Shown here: in pieces, positions 25,530 to 37,005 of the stretch
Position numbering within the stretch: position 1 is the first letter of the stretch
Layout: the number at the start of each line of letters is the position of its first letter
DNA from: Mesodorylaimus sp. YZB2_4
Lineage: Eukaryota; Nematoda; Enoplea; Dorylaimida; Dorylaimidae
Direction of reading: 5' to 3'
Assembly (NCBI GenBank): GCA_030248295.1
Contig: JASANH010000938.1
Span: forward strand, 1,984,001 to 2,048,000
DNA: 64,000 bases
The notes under the pieces: generated by a model
What the model was told of the DNA's origin: nothing
The model's database searches: none
Seen by the model: only the letters and a program-made list of their open reading frames with translations
Position numbers and translations under genes: made by a program

Positions 25530-26212
25530 CTTGGGTACGACCTTTTCGAGCGGTATAAAATTTACTGAACACGTTCCTGATGCTGTTCGCAAATGTAATA
25601 TTATGATTGGCGCCCTGAGGCGTAGATTGGGTAGACTTCTTTCTAATTCTGTCCTTGGCTGTATATGCTTCGTGTATTCGATCAGTTTTAGAATACGGAG
25701 CAGTAGCGTGGGATCCTCTTTTTAAAGGTGATATCGAGGAATTAGAACGTGCAAATTTGTATGTCCTTAGGCTTTTTTTGAACGATTTTACGAATACATA
25801 CGATGTTGCGCTGAATAACGCTGGGTGGCTCTCTTTTTGGTAGGCGTGAGCGCGAGAAACTGTGCCAATTTTTCAAGTATTATCACAGAATGCACGATTT
25901 TTGTAACAAGCGATTTATTCACAAATCTGATTTTAGAACTAGTGACAGACTTTGCCAACCGCATCATCTTTTTTACCGAGGCATTTTTTCGAGTCGTACA
26001 AACAAGGTTTTATTTTCTTAGCTACTTCTTTATGAAATGACCTTTCGTTTGATGTAGCTTTAGCATCACTAATTCGTTTTAAACGAGCCATGTCTGCACT
26101 GCAGCTCGGTGACTTTTAACTTTTATCTGTATTAGTGTAGTGTTTGTGTCTCTTACCTCCAGAGGTGCATTCGCGTTTAGTTACGAGTAAACTATGACTA
26201 TGACTATGACAG
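25530..26212 (+). mobile_element. 3' end of a non-LTR retrotransposon (CR1/Jockey-like), frameshifted
   Basis: Sequence in two frames matches the C-terminal part of LINE reverse transcriptases. The first frame ends with HVPDAVRKCNIMIGALRRRLG; after a frameshift near 25655 come ASCIRSVLEYGAVAWDPL, DIEELERANLYVLRLFLNDF and ALNNAGWLSFW. A third stretch, RREREKLCQFFKYYHRM, ends in an FF-type region. The RxILEYxxxxWDP and L.RxxLxxF blocks are typical of this class. The copy is 5' truncated and broken. It ends near 26212 in a short tandem TATGAC repeat (three units), the sort of microsatellite tail that some LINEs carry. Confidence 0.75.
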
Positions 26213-26609
26213 TACACCTACGATCTGTGATCCCATGCTAGACCCCCTTTAAAAGCAGCACTGCATCTACAGACAGTGAGCACACTTTCTAGTTAGGAAT
26301 TGCTTAGGATGGCTGGTCTAACTCGGCCGCGCGGATAATCATGCCGCATTGAGTTAAGTTGTGGTTTAGGAAGATAGATAAAGGATGGCTGACTACTACT
26401 GTATTCGCGCTCTTCCAATGAGCGCACTGAGAAGTCCTAATAAAGATATGAGCAGCAGACATACGCAGTATCCGCACTGAAGACTGTTGCTGCTGGAAGA
26501 TAGTTTGGCGGGCACACAGCGGTCAACCGCCGCCCCGTCGCATTGGCGCCCGTTATCGCTGCAAGTACATTATGGGTATACTATAGAACATGACCATCAT
26601 GTCAGAAAA

Positions 26610-26768
26610 ATGAAGATATATACTTTATCCATAGCCAAGCACTATACAGCTCACGAGGGCCAAGGAACAGATAAGTATTGGGCAATCATTTTGTACCGAG
26701 GCCCCTCCCATGTGAGTGCGCACCCAGCGTGAGAGGCAGGCGCCTTAAACCGCTAGGCCACGCCCCGG
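26610..26768 (-). mobile_element. tRNA-derived SINE, copy 1
   Basis: Read on the minus strand it begins GGGGCGTGGCCTAGCGG, with a pol III A-box-like TGGCCTAGCGGTTTAAGG, then TGCCTCTCACGCTGGGTGCG and CTCGGTACAAAATGATTG. It aligns over about 150 bases with the copy at 51489-51656. This copy has lost part of the B box (the TTCGACTCC core is missing), so it should not be transcribed. Confidence 0.75.
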
Positions 26769-27794
26769 TAACAGTATGATCCTCTGATTTACAGCACAGT
26801 ATTATTTGCTTAATTTATGGAAAAATAATAGGCGCTGGAAACAGTGACGATATGACTGATGTGTGCACTGTCGGGTTTCCATCTTTCTTACCTAAAGTCC
26901 GCTGAAAGCACGTACTGTGCCGGAGGGTCTGCTAAAAGTCTAGCTGGACCAGACATCATGAGCCCTAACCGACATACGCCAATTGTTAGAGTAGCCTATC
27001 TATTTCATGTGCGATAACAGACTAATCTTTTTTGGAGAGGATCTTGCATGACGCAATTTACTTGGTCCAACCCCGATCCATCTTTAGACAGTCCTAAGCT
27101 TCACATATTTGAAGACATATAGCGTATATTCTTCTTTCTATTCCTAATGTTTTCTACTGTATATAAAAGTTTTACCCCAGCTTAGGGCATACTGCCGTCG
27201 ATTCCCAATATTACTGGTGCCTTGCTCTCATGACCAATCATGCAAACTGTTTTCTTACATTTGTCACAGTCTGAGTGCAAGTCAAGCTCCTTGAAAACTT
27301 GATCATGCGAGCCTCGAGCCACCGAGCGCAAATGATTGCCCTGGTTCTATTGCGAGACCGCAAAAGCAGTGTCGTATGATCATCACAGGAGGTGTCCCTT
27401 TCTTGAGAAGAACCTATACGAGGTAGGTGTTTCAATTTAAACACTGCGCGATAAGATCGACCTGTTCGTTTTTGGTTCTGGAAAAGCGATTATTTGGTTA
27501 CATACGAACAATACCCCGCAGGATCGCAAGGCGTGCATTTGTCAGTGTATGCTTACGCAAACGGGTGAGCTATCACGATGTGGAAGTGCGTGCTGTCAGA
27601 AAACCCGGAACTGATGGTCTGCATTCGCTACAGTATCAACAGCTAGTTACACGGGTATACTGAAGTTTATAAGATTAACCCAAACTGATCTGTTATGATT
27701 AGCATTGTAAGAACGTTCAATGCCCTAAAGATGAACACGACTCGATTGACTGCTTTTATAGCTAGGTGAATTGATCCGCCGCTACCAACTGTCT
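26769..27794. other. intergenic, nothing recognised
   Basis: About 1 kb between the SINE copy and the neuropeptide gene. Only short random frames are present. It would include the 3' flank of the minus-strand neuropeptide gene. Confidence 0.5.
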
Positions 27795-28211
27795 TTATCC
27801 ATACAGTCCACCATTGAACGGCACTGCTCGCTTTCCGTAGAGCCCTCCGCTCATTGGAACTGGTCTCGCCCGTTTACCATATAAACCACCATTGAACGGT
27901 ACCCCTCGCTTCCCGTACAGGCCGCCATTGAATGGTACCGCCCGCTTGCCGTATAAGGAACCACTCATCGGGACTCTTTTCTCTTCTGCGCCGCCAGCCA
28001 TCATTGCTTCCAGCGCCTCGGCATCGTTGTCGCCCAATTTGATCACAGCCCCAGAACTAATATCACCGTCGTCTTCTTGGCCAGATGTGCCAGCTATCTT
28101 TTCATTTTCTTTCGCCGCAAGATTGCTTCTTTTGTCTGTCGGCGATGAGTGCGTTGTGGCCAATTGAACCAAAACGAGTGCAACGATCAGAATCAGAACT
28201 GGGCGCCGCAT
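27795..28211 (-). CDS. nlp-10: neuropeptide precursor, NLP-10-like (GGLY-amide peptides)
   Basis: Secreted prohormone of 138 aa in one exon. It has a signal peptide (about residues 1-22, MRRPVLILIVALVLVQLATT), an acidic spacer, then five peptides separated by KR cleavage sites: VPMSGSLYG, AVPFNGGLYG, GVPFNGGLYG, ARPVPMSGGLYG and AVPFNGGLYG. Each ends in Gly, the amide donor, so the mature forms would end in LY-amide; the last Gly directly precedes the stop TAA. The motif closely matches the C. elegans NLP-10 peptides (PF[NS]GGMY-amide), with Leu for Met. Processing would need a proprotein convertase, a carboxypeptidase and amidating enzymes in neurosecretory vesicles. A TTTCAG acceptor lies about 43 nt upstream of the ATG, so a 5'-UTR intron or trans-splice site is possible. 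Confidence 0.9.
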   Translation of the reverse strand: MRRPVLILIVALVLVQLATTHSSPTDKRSNLAAKENEKIAGTSGQEDDGDISSGAVIKLGDNDAEALEAMMAGGAEEKRVPMSGSLYGKRAVPFNGGLYGKRGVPFNGGLYGKRARPVPMSGGLYGKRAVPFNGGLYG

Positions 28212-30078
28212 TTTCCAGAAATGACCAAGAGACGAACCTTAGAACCTGAAAGCAGGGAGCAGTCTCTACGAAAGTTAATCATGGACCATACCGGGGCTGT
28301 CTACAACAAAACCAAAGGTAGCTAACTATGTCCGAGTATAAACAACAGCTTCTGTCGATCGTCCAATCAGTGCAATGAGAAACCATGTCAAAAGGCAGAC
28401 ATCGGCTCGGTCCCTTCTAGCAAGCTCACTTTTTAGAACGGGTGAAAGAATGGAGTATAGGGGCCATTTCAGAATACGAAAGGGTCATATTCGCCTAGGC
28501 TGTCATGTAGCAGTCTGGTCTTCCTACGACAGAGAAAGACAATCTGGGCATAGCGACCAACAATAAACCCTAGGACTTCGCAATCACGCACATTCGATGT
28601 TCGTCATATCTTTCTCCAGTCAAGCAGCTATTTGTGTCATCATTGTCTAAAAAGAGCTCGTGCGCAGTCAATACGTCTTTGATTTGATTCAAGCCTCAAC
28701 TCCTAAATTTAGAAAAGCTTCGTCCATTCTTTGTCACTGAATCGGGGCAGACAAGGACGAAACAATTGTGTTTCTTCATCAAAGCATGCAAGCCTATCAG
28801 CCCAGTGTTTTTGTTGTTGAGAAAAGCTGTCGATGATTTAAAAATAGGAAACCCCGATAACCCTATCCTACTCTAAAACTTTATCTTCCTTCCAATAAAC
28901 CGCAAAACCACTGACTGAATTTAGCGAGCACCAAGGCTGCACTTCCTTCCAAGGGCTCCATTTTCACCTGTAAAAACTACACCTCGCGGACGCCGTCTGA
29001 TAAAAACTGAAGCGTCGAAACCTGTCACTCACAATCAAGCCAGCGAAAGATAAGAACTGGCAAGGCGAGCCAGGGCAGTCCGCCTCGCGTAGGACTAATG
29101 AATTATCAGAGGGCATCATTATTTGCTCAGGCACTCAGGGAAAGAGTTGAGAAATTCGAAAGAAATCGACGAGACAAACGGCGTCGAAAGAACAAAACTA
29201 TTGGCAAAGCAGATTAATTAGGAATGTCCCATCCCCTCCTCTATTCACTCGGTCCAACGAGGAGGCGTCTGTCGAATGGTCATTATCAGAGACAGTGCAA
29301 ATGTTACTAATTATTGTCACACTTTTTTCGCATTGCCATTAGGCCTCACCTGGTTAACAAGGCTCCACATTGCCGCCCCAGCAATCTCAGGTCTCTGAGT
29401 ACGAGTACATATTTTACTAACAAGCATCTCATCGAGCCAGGCAGGAATGGCGAGGAAAACAAGGCTTATACGGAAAACATGCCGAACTCAAATGGCACAG
29501 ACATTGAAAAACAGATGGGCACAAGCGTTGATTATTGCTAGATAAACTAAATCCTGATGAGCCTCATTTTCGAAGACCTTTAGGTTGAGATAGCCGGTAG
29601 GTAGCTTCAATTAAACAATACGAAAAGTATAAATGGAGCAAATCAGGCCATCTGCGTATGAGTGACCTTTAAAAGTAGGCAGGCATGGTCGCAAATGAGT
29701 CCTCGACTCAACAGCCAGCAGACGCTTCAGACTTTATAAATGCCAGCCGAAACTTTGGTTTTAAGGAAATATTACTGCATACAAACGAAGCATTATCGAC
29801 CTCAGGGGTTCGTGAGGAACAAATGCATCATTTATGTACGCGACTGCTTCCACCATCATCGATCGAGGTTTAGAGCTCATTTTTTCGTATAACGTCTGGC
29901 ATCGGATTAATGCAAAAATGTGAGCACAATACGAATCGAACATAAAAATCGAAAAACCCCGTGGAAACCGCATTAATTCAATTGATTCAAAGAGCTTCCC
30001 GTCAGCAAAAGACTACGCTACAACCGCACGAGCACTACATATAAGTAGATTGCCGAATTGTCACACCACTTGTCAACA
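28212..30078. other. intergenic, no supported gene
   Basis: Upstream region of the neuropeptide gene and downstream region of the Cys/His protein gene. Short frames at 29314-29541 and 29685-29873 (+) have no motif. AT-rich cores such as TTAATTA (29213) occur. Confidence 0.5.
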
Positions 30079-31148
30079 TCATTGGCTGTCATCGGTCTGT
30101 GGCTGCACTCCGATTCGCACCTCGAAACAGAATTGGATCACCTGAACGTTGCTGTCGTCTCCTTCGTTTGGTAGCCACGTGACCACACCGGGCTCAGCTT
30201 GCACGCTCAGTTGAGGCGGTTCGATCAGGGCCCACTTCTCTGGACGTTCAGCGGGAATGACTGGACTCTGCAAGTGCACACCAAACGAGGCTCGAGTGAT
30301 CAGGAAGATAGCGTACTAGATGAGCACAGGCTCACCTCGGATTTCTCCGTTTCGAGTTCTCCGTCGTTGGCCAACTCCCGCTCCTTCTCCCCCGTCGGAT
30401 CGCCGTTTTGGTCACCTTGTTCCGAAGGAAAAGCACCCGACAGCAACGTGCACGAGGACGGCGTGGAGGTGTAGCGACTGGAGACTATCGAGGGAACTTT
30501 CACATTCGTAGCGACCTTGAAAAGAAGAGTGCTTTCGTTGAAACTGATCACGACAAGCCCATCACTCACCCTTTTGTGCTCGGCCCAGCTCTTGTCGCCG
30601 CATTCGGACAGCGGAGCCTTGGTGACGCCCTTTGCCAGCTCCTCGGCTACGGACGCGGCTGAGGGGACGGCGTGGCGGTCTCTGGGCGACTGATAGTGAT
30701 TGCAGTCCGAGTCCAAGTAGCCGTGCCGGTACAGTTCCATCTCGTCCTTGGGGAGGTTGTCGCAGCGTTGGCATTCGGTGTCGAGCAAGCAGTGCTTCTT
30801 CATTTCCACGTCGTCCCATGGCACGTGTTGACGATCGGCTTCCGTCTCCACCTTGCACACCGAACACTGCTCTTTGTTCAGGCGATGCACGAAGCTGGTC
30901 AGTCCCAGCCGCTTGTCTTGCCCCTAGAAACCGAGCGATTGGCCTTGGATGTGGTGACAGTACCTCGTAACCTCAGGTCACATTGTCTGCTCATGAACAC
31001 TTACTGGAGTTTGAGCAGTCTCCACTTTGATGCCCGACTTGGCCGTAGATTCATCCAACGTGGAAACGTTGTGCTTTTCGATACTGGCGACGTGCGCTCG
31101 CTGTCCAATCCGCCCTTTGGCAGTCGGTATCCATTCCAGTTTCGCCAT
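30079..31148 (-). CDS. unrecognised protein with tandem C2HC-type Cys/His repeats
   Basis: Four exons join in phase 0 throughout: 31148-31005, 30923-30570, 30515-30336 and 30267-30079; introns are 54-81 nt and the product is 288 aa. The start ATG lies a few bases after a TTTTAG acceptor, as in trans-spliced nematode messages. Residues 68-124 carry CSVC, HC, CQRC, H and DCNH. Two related units are visible, VPWDDVEMKKHCLLDTEC (82-99) and LPKDEMELYRHGYLDSDC (105-122), 23 residues apart. The spacing C99-x2-C102-x12-H115-x6-C122 would suit a zinc site. The rest is acidic and low in complexity; there is no signal peptide or membrane segment. I do not recognise the family. Confidence 0.8.
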
Positions 31149-33940
31149 TCTCTTTCTAAAACAAAGCAATGTCGCTCACACGAGTCAGTCTTACAAGGCT
31201 TGCATACCAGTCGCTTCACAACACGCTTCGTGCAGGATACCTCAGAACACAACCCTTCTTCACGGGTGCAGAGAGTAGCAGTGGCACCCACACCGTCAGG
31301 CAAGCGAGGCAACGAGAAATGTAAAGTGTGCACGGGGGTCAGGTGCAGTATAGATATCTGGGTATTACGAGTGTGTACTCTACTTGATGCAGGGTCATTC
31401 TGTCCAGGCAGCCTTATTGGTCTGCGAATTGGCTATGCATGTATGCATCAGACTGGCACCCACTACTGCTTTATTTACTTCAAGTATATGAGCGTTATTA
31501 GAACAAGAAAACGCCCACAGGTACATAAATGCCACATTCACATTTTACTTATATGATAGATTTCAATCACTTCCACCATCAAACAACCTCGAGGCCTTCA
31601 AATCTGTCACGCTGTCATTCGCGGCTGTTGCGTTTTTGAGCCAGCACATGCGGCTTGGGGCTTGGTGAGCCCTAAAAAATTCGTTAGAGCGGGATTTAGA
31701 AAACGGCTTTGATGCAGTACTTTATTGCAGCAAGTATGCTTCACGGGAACAACAGATGGGCACTGGTCCAGATGCCTGTCCCTTTGAGATTACTGCAGAG
31801 CGTGACTAAACATTTGCGGCATTGCGATTGCAGGGCAATGTGCACCCTATACCAAGACCAAATGCGGGCTTACCAACGGCTTCTCCGACTTGATCGATGC
31901 GTGCACGTGATTTCTTGCACCGTTCATATGAGTGATACTGTTTTTCTTCAATTTGGTTTGAACAGTAGACTCCGCTGAAAATGGACGAATCAAACTGGTA
32001 ACGAAAAGTGGCGAATAGGAAAGCCACCTTACGTGCAAAGCCTGCAGGAAGGCAGGACTCGCTCAGCTTGCGTGCTCGAGGAGTGCAGTCTGTGCTTCCA
32101 CTGCTGATACTGGTGGTGCTGGTCGACGAATTGGTACGAGCATCTTTCCGATGACCAGATTGTTGATGCTGGTGTGGGCACGCTGGCGTACCTTCGAAAG
32201 GGCGTTGGAATTAGAGGGATCCCTGCCAGCAAAAGGATCGACTTACCATTTGAGCCACTGCCCAAGTTCAGAACAGCGATCGTATTGGATCTTGGAACAG
32301 ATTGAGCTCGTTTTAGACGCAATCTTTTCTCTTCCGCCGACTCAGCCCCGGCAAAATCAGTCGAAAACTTTCGTGCAGCCTAAAACGAAGAGTGTGCTCT
32401 GTGATTGGCCTAGAATCTGGCTGAACCAAACCGACCTTTCGATCTAGCAAGAACAGCATGATGATGAATACCACTTTAGGCAAGAGCTGTGAGAGCTTTG
32501 TGCTCAGCCTTTTCGGCGCCGATCGCAATGCCGTGAGAAGCTCTCAATGCAACGTACCGTTTTGGTCCATAATCCCAGTCGGAGAGGGCGGGCAGAAGAT
32601 TGCAAGCGAGTAAATGCGCCTATCTCTTTCAGCTGTAAAAAAATTACGGGCGAACAGGGAGAACCCCTACGGCCTAACTGAAGAATGCAGCAACGATTCA
32701 GCGCCATGGTAGCAATCCAACAGATGAGTAATTGTTGGATCTATGCGCCAGTGCGATTGGGCCCCGAAGGATTGAAGCTGCGTTCCGATGATGGACACCC
32801 TTATCACGGCTAAGCCCCTATCAAAGCCACCGCTACTGTCCCTCCCAGCGAGGACATAGATCGGTCGGGTCTAGCAATGGAGACCCGGCGGCTTATTGTC
32901 ACCCTCGGGGCGGCCCGACTTCTGATCTTCTAGGTTTTCCAGTCCGGAACACTGACGTATCCCCTTGCCTCCATGAAATATTGTGTGTGCTGAAATGAGG
33001 ATCGAAGATTAATGCGGAGCTTGGTACGAGCGCAAATGTACCACTAGCGAGGATTTTCTACAAACCAAAAGCACTTCAGCTCACGTGCCTCCTATGGTGC
33101 CCAAATCTGGCCTTGAGCCAAATGAAAACGAGAGAGGCAAATAGGAGATTGCCAAACAGGCTCTGGGCTGTTTTTATAAGATCTAAGGATATAAAATTTG
33201 CTGGAGTAAGACCGGTTTATAAACATTGAGCTGGATCAATAGCATACACAAGCGTGCATATCCAGATTCGTTAAACGTGCCATTGTGGTATGCGCATCAA
33301 ACAAGTACAGCAATGCTGTGTGCGCCGAATAGTTTTGGGGTTGCACCAGATGTGCTGTGGCTGTGACATCTACCGCAGAATTCAGTGCCTTGAACCCGAC
33401 AACTTTTCATCCTCACATCCGCACGTGTGGAACGTTTTTGAGACACTATTGGACTCAGTGGATTATTTAGCACCGAGAGCATGAAAAAGTGCAACAGTGC
33501 TATGTCAAAGTCACAATGATTCGATAAATCTTTTGCGAAAGGGGCACCTGAGAGTCAAAAGATGTTTCGCCTTTTTCTTCTCATGGCAAATCCTTTCGAG
33601 CTGTCAGTCACGACCAAAAGCGAATTTAATTGCTTGGGTCGTATTTTTTCCCTTATCACAGAATATATAGGAAGGGGACACGAGTGGCATCCTAGAAAGG
33701 CAATCAAGAGACATATCTTGGCTGCTTCCAAATGAAATACGCACAGCCTGAAAGACAGTTTCAGTTTTTAATCGAGGTAGAGGAATGTGCTCTGGCCATG
33801 TTGATTATTCCCTTTTAACGAGGCTGAGAATCGTCCGACATCTCAATATCGCCTCCAGTTCACCACTTTCCCGCCGCCTACTCATTCAATCTCTGTTTTC
33901 TGCGAGTCCACGCTAAGCGTCTCGATCGTAACCATTCTAA
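31149..33940. other. intergenic, no supported gene
   Basis: About 2.8 kb with only short or antisense open frames. No recognisable domain, RNA gene or repeat was seen. The end nearest 33940 may contain an upstream exon or UTR of the GPCR gene. Confidence 0.45.
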
Positions 33941-35501
33941 ATGCGGGCCATGTTTCGATATTACAATCGAAAATATGTTTTCCCCGCTCAATTCACGGTC
34001 TGCTTGGCTGGCAATGCCCTCAACTTGATTGTGCTCAGTGGAAGAAACATGAGGACGAAGACCAACTGCTTTCTTACTGCTATGGCCGTAACCGACATCA
34101 TGTTCTTTCTGGTCATGCTGTTGCCCAATTTGGATTATGTTGGCGGTGGAGCTTGGCTGAGGGAAGAATACTTCTTCTTGCACATCCCCTTCATCGCATT
34201 CGCTAATTGGTTTTCGGCAGCCTCTATATGGTAGGTGAATGTAGGGACTGTAGTTGCTTTGCTAGCCGACAGGGAAGAAAGGATCTCTGGGTAGCCAAGC
34301 TACCTCGTGAGCCCAGTTGGTTCTTACATGGCACTATCAAAGGAGAACAGTGTTGTCTAGCATGTAAAACCCAAAGAGGGACGCGGGAGGGCGGTGACAG
34401 TAAGATTACAACCAAGGCCGGGACTAGTGGAGCCTGCCCAGGAAGCATGCTTGCATCGAATGTCTGAGCAACTCTGGATTTTGGTTTTATCGTGTACTGT
34501 GAATCGGCAGCCTGCTAGTGTAGTAGCAAGCAAAATGCTTGAGATGCCACACGTCAGCCTTCTCGGCCCAGTTCTTATCAGCACGCAACTGTTGTCCCTC
34601 TTTCTTGGGTTTTAGGTTGACCGTGGCAGTTACCATAGAGCGAGTGGTAGCAACTGCACCAAGTCGAATCCCAACAGTCAGTCGAGTTTGGGACAGACGC
34701 CGCACGTTTTTGTTGGTGGTACTAATTTACACGCTCGCACTTATCTTATCCCTTTATCACTTCGCGTGGCGACGTGTCCGACGCGTGGTCTTTAACAATA
34801 CTGAGAATGGGACTAACATATCCGAGCTGCAGTTGAAGCACCCTTACACATGGGATGTCGTGGCCGAGAAGAACGAGCCGATTACGTACTGGTTCGTGCA
34901 GTCCAGTCATCTCTTCTTCGGCCTACTGGTCATCATTTTACCCCTCTGGATCCTGTTTGTTCTAAACTGCATAATCGTATCTCGATTGCGCTCGCATAAT
35001 CGTCAAGTCAGTGGCAGCTTGTACCCCGGCTCTGACACTGGTGCATCCGTGCTGGACAGGATTCGCCGCCGTGAACGCCGTGTGACCCTGACTGTGGTCA
35101 TATTGGTCAGTGTTTTTATCCTGTTCAATTTACCATCCGGCTTGTTTAGCGTGGTCGAGTTTCTCGGCACCAAGTACATCAAAGTAATATTTATCAACCC
35201 CTGGTACTGGGACTTGGGCGAGGCTTCGAATGCATTAGTATGCATGGGAAAAGCCTTCAACTTCTGGCTTTATTGCGGAGCTAGCAGCGATTACAGAAGA
35301 GAACTCCGTCATGTCCTCACCTGCCGACGATGCCGAGACTTGAACCGCGGCGTCAGTGAAGATTGGGACCGATCCAGATCCACATCCCGTGTTTCAGCAG
35401 CTTGTACAGGGGTACGGTCCCGTATGTCAATGACAACTACGCGGCACGTGTCTGAGGTCTACTCCAACGGACAAGAAGGAGGAAGTACATCACTCTTGTG
35501 A
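33941..35501 (+). CDS. rhodopsin-like peptide GPCR (FMRFamide/myosuppressin-receptor-like)
   Basis: Seven-helix plasma-membrane receptor, 391 aa as modelled from exons 33941-34230 and 34616-35501 (intron 385 nt, phase 2). TM1 carries GN (CLAGNALNLIVL), TM2 has the conserved Asp (AMAVTDIMFF), TM3 ends SIWLTVAVTIERV, TM6 has FNLP, and TM7 is GKAFNFWLYC. MRTKTN in the first intracellular loop and NFxLYC in TM7 resemble invertebrate FMRFamide and myosuppressin receptors. The usual DRY is ERV, and position 3.25, normally Cys, is His by count. The C-terminal tail is rich in Ser, Thr and Arg. The visible N-terminus is very short, so an upstream exon may be missing. The ligand is not determinable; a peptide is inferred from the family. 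Confidence 0.82.
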
Positions 35502-36400
35502 TTCTAACATGGTGAGGCAGTGTATTAGGCATTGAGTAAGCTTGGTGGGATCAACCTTCATGGTAAAGTTTCTAGATCATCTGTGAAGTTCATTCTGGCG
35601 CACTGTAAGCCTGCCACAGATGACCTTGTTTCTGAGACGCTCTTCACAGTTTGGACAGGCGGCCAATTTTCCACAAAAGCGTGGCCAGCAGAGAGGAGCT
35701 ACGTATTTCGTAAAAAAAGAACTAATGGGATCGACCTTGTTTTCATATTCCCTGGTCCAATAAGAGAATTGTAATATGATTGCGAGGAATTGCCTGACCA
35801 TACCAGTTGCGTATCACACTGTGCAGTAGCTGCAGCTTCTTGTGGATGGTGCATGGTCCTCTGCATTTACTTGCCAGCCGTCACTGATTGGTGATTGCTG
35901 ACGATATGCTCCATCGCAATGCTTCTATCTTGTAGGTTAGCGCATAGCAAAAGCCTCTCATGATCATCAGTAGCATCATGACCAGAGTAAATAGCAAATA
36001 CAGCACTGAACAACACCAACTCAAGAGAAAGGCAAAGAACGAGCCGATAGATCACTCCTGGATAGGAACTAGAGATTCATTGGTAGTGGCTGTTTTTGCA
36101 GGCAACCATGTCACCCTTCATAGGCTCTATGCCAGAGTGGCCCTGGGAGGAGTCGGTTCTTATCGTAAAGGGCAATTCATTAGCTCATGTTGCGTAATCT
36201 CTCGCAGCACTCACCGCCACCAGAGCTCATGACGAGTCCCCAACTCGATCCATTTATGTATTTCGTTTCCTCGCGATGAGTCAATTTCACAAAACTGTCA
36301 TGAATGTAAAACCTACCTGCTTCCAATTTGAAAAACGGTCGTCATACAGTGCAATCTCACGCTCTACTTCGAGCGGAACACTCCAGAAAACGTACCGACG
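35502..36400. other. intergenic, 3' flank of the GPCR gene
   Basis: Nothing coding is supported between the GPCR stop and the pyrimidine-rich tract. Confidence 0.5.
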
Positions 36401-36402
36401 TC

Positions 36403-36720
36403 AGCCTCCGCAGTCTTTTGCTCCCCCGCCCTTCAGCAGTCCTTTCTGGGCATTTTCTTAAACTTGCTTCCCCCCTCCAGCTCTCCCACCCTATTTTTTT
36501 TTTCCCCCCCCTTTCCACCCCGATTATATTTTTTTCGCCCCCCCCCCGCATTTCCTTCCACCCTTTAACACCTATACCCCTCCCGAGCCACTCCCTCACA
36601 CTTTTCCTCTTCCTCTCTCTCTCTTTTTTTTAACCCCTGCTTTTTCTCCTCCCCTCCTAAATCTTTCCTATTTCTTTCTACTCTTTTTCTTCTTTACCCA
36701 CCCCAATCCTCCTTTCTAAC
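36403..36720 (+). repeat. polypyrimidine tract
   Basis: About 320 bases that are almost entirely C and T on the plus strand, with runs such as T10, C8 to C11 and CTCTCTCTCT. It lies between the convergent GPCR and TMEM165 genes. Such homopyrimidine tracts can form triplex structures; that is known chemistry, not shown here. Confidence 0.9.
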
Positions 36721-37005
36721 CGTTACCGTACACCTCGCTACTATACCAAGGCTCGTCGGCATATACTGTACGTCGTACCTTACTCGCAAAAAAGCACAGC
36801 GAGCACTGTAAAACGAACACCACGACACCGAAGCTGGATGTCAGCCATTGAAGTAAACGTATTGCCCGCCGCGTTTTTGCTGAAATGAATGTAGTGGCCA
36901 CTGAACAAAAGTACACGCAACAGATAAATGCTTGCAAAGGTATTTATCACTAATCTTCGGATTTCCGAGCCCGTGTTGACCGTCAGCGTATTGAAGCTTT
37001 GGCCT

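Noticed and set aside
26690..26768. A functional tRNA gene on the minus strand
   Set aside because: The B box is incomplete and the acceptor ends do not pair; the homologous copy at 51.5 kb shows that it is a SINE head.
30672..31556. A 294-codon open frame on the plus strand
   Set aside because: It lies antisense to the well-supported four-exon Cys/His gene and has no motif; it is a mirror of that gene's coding strand.
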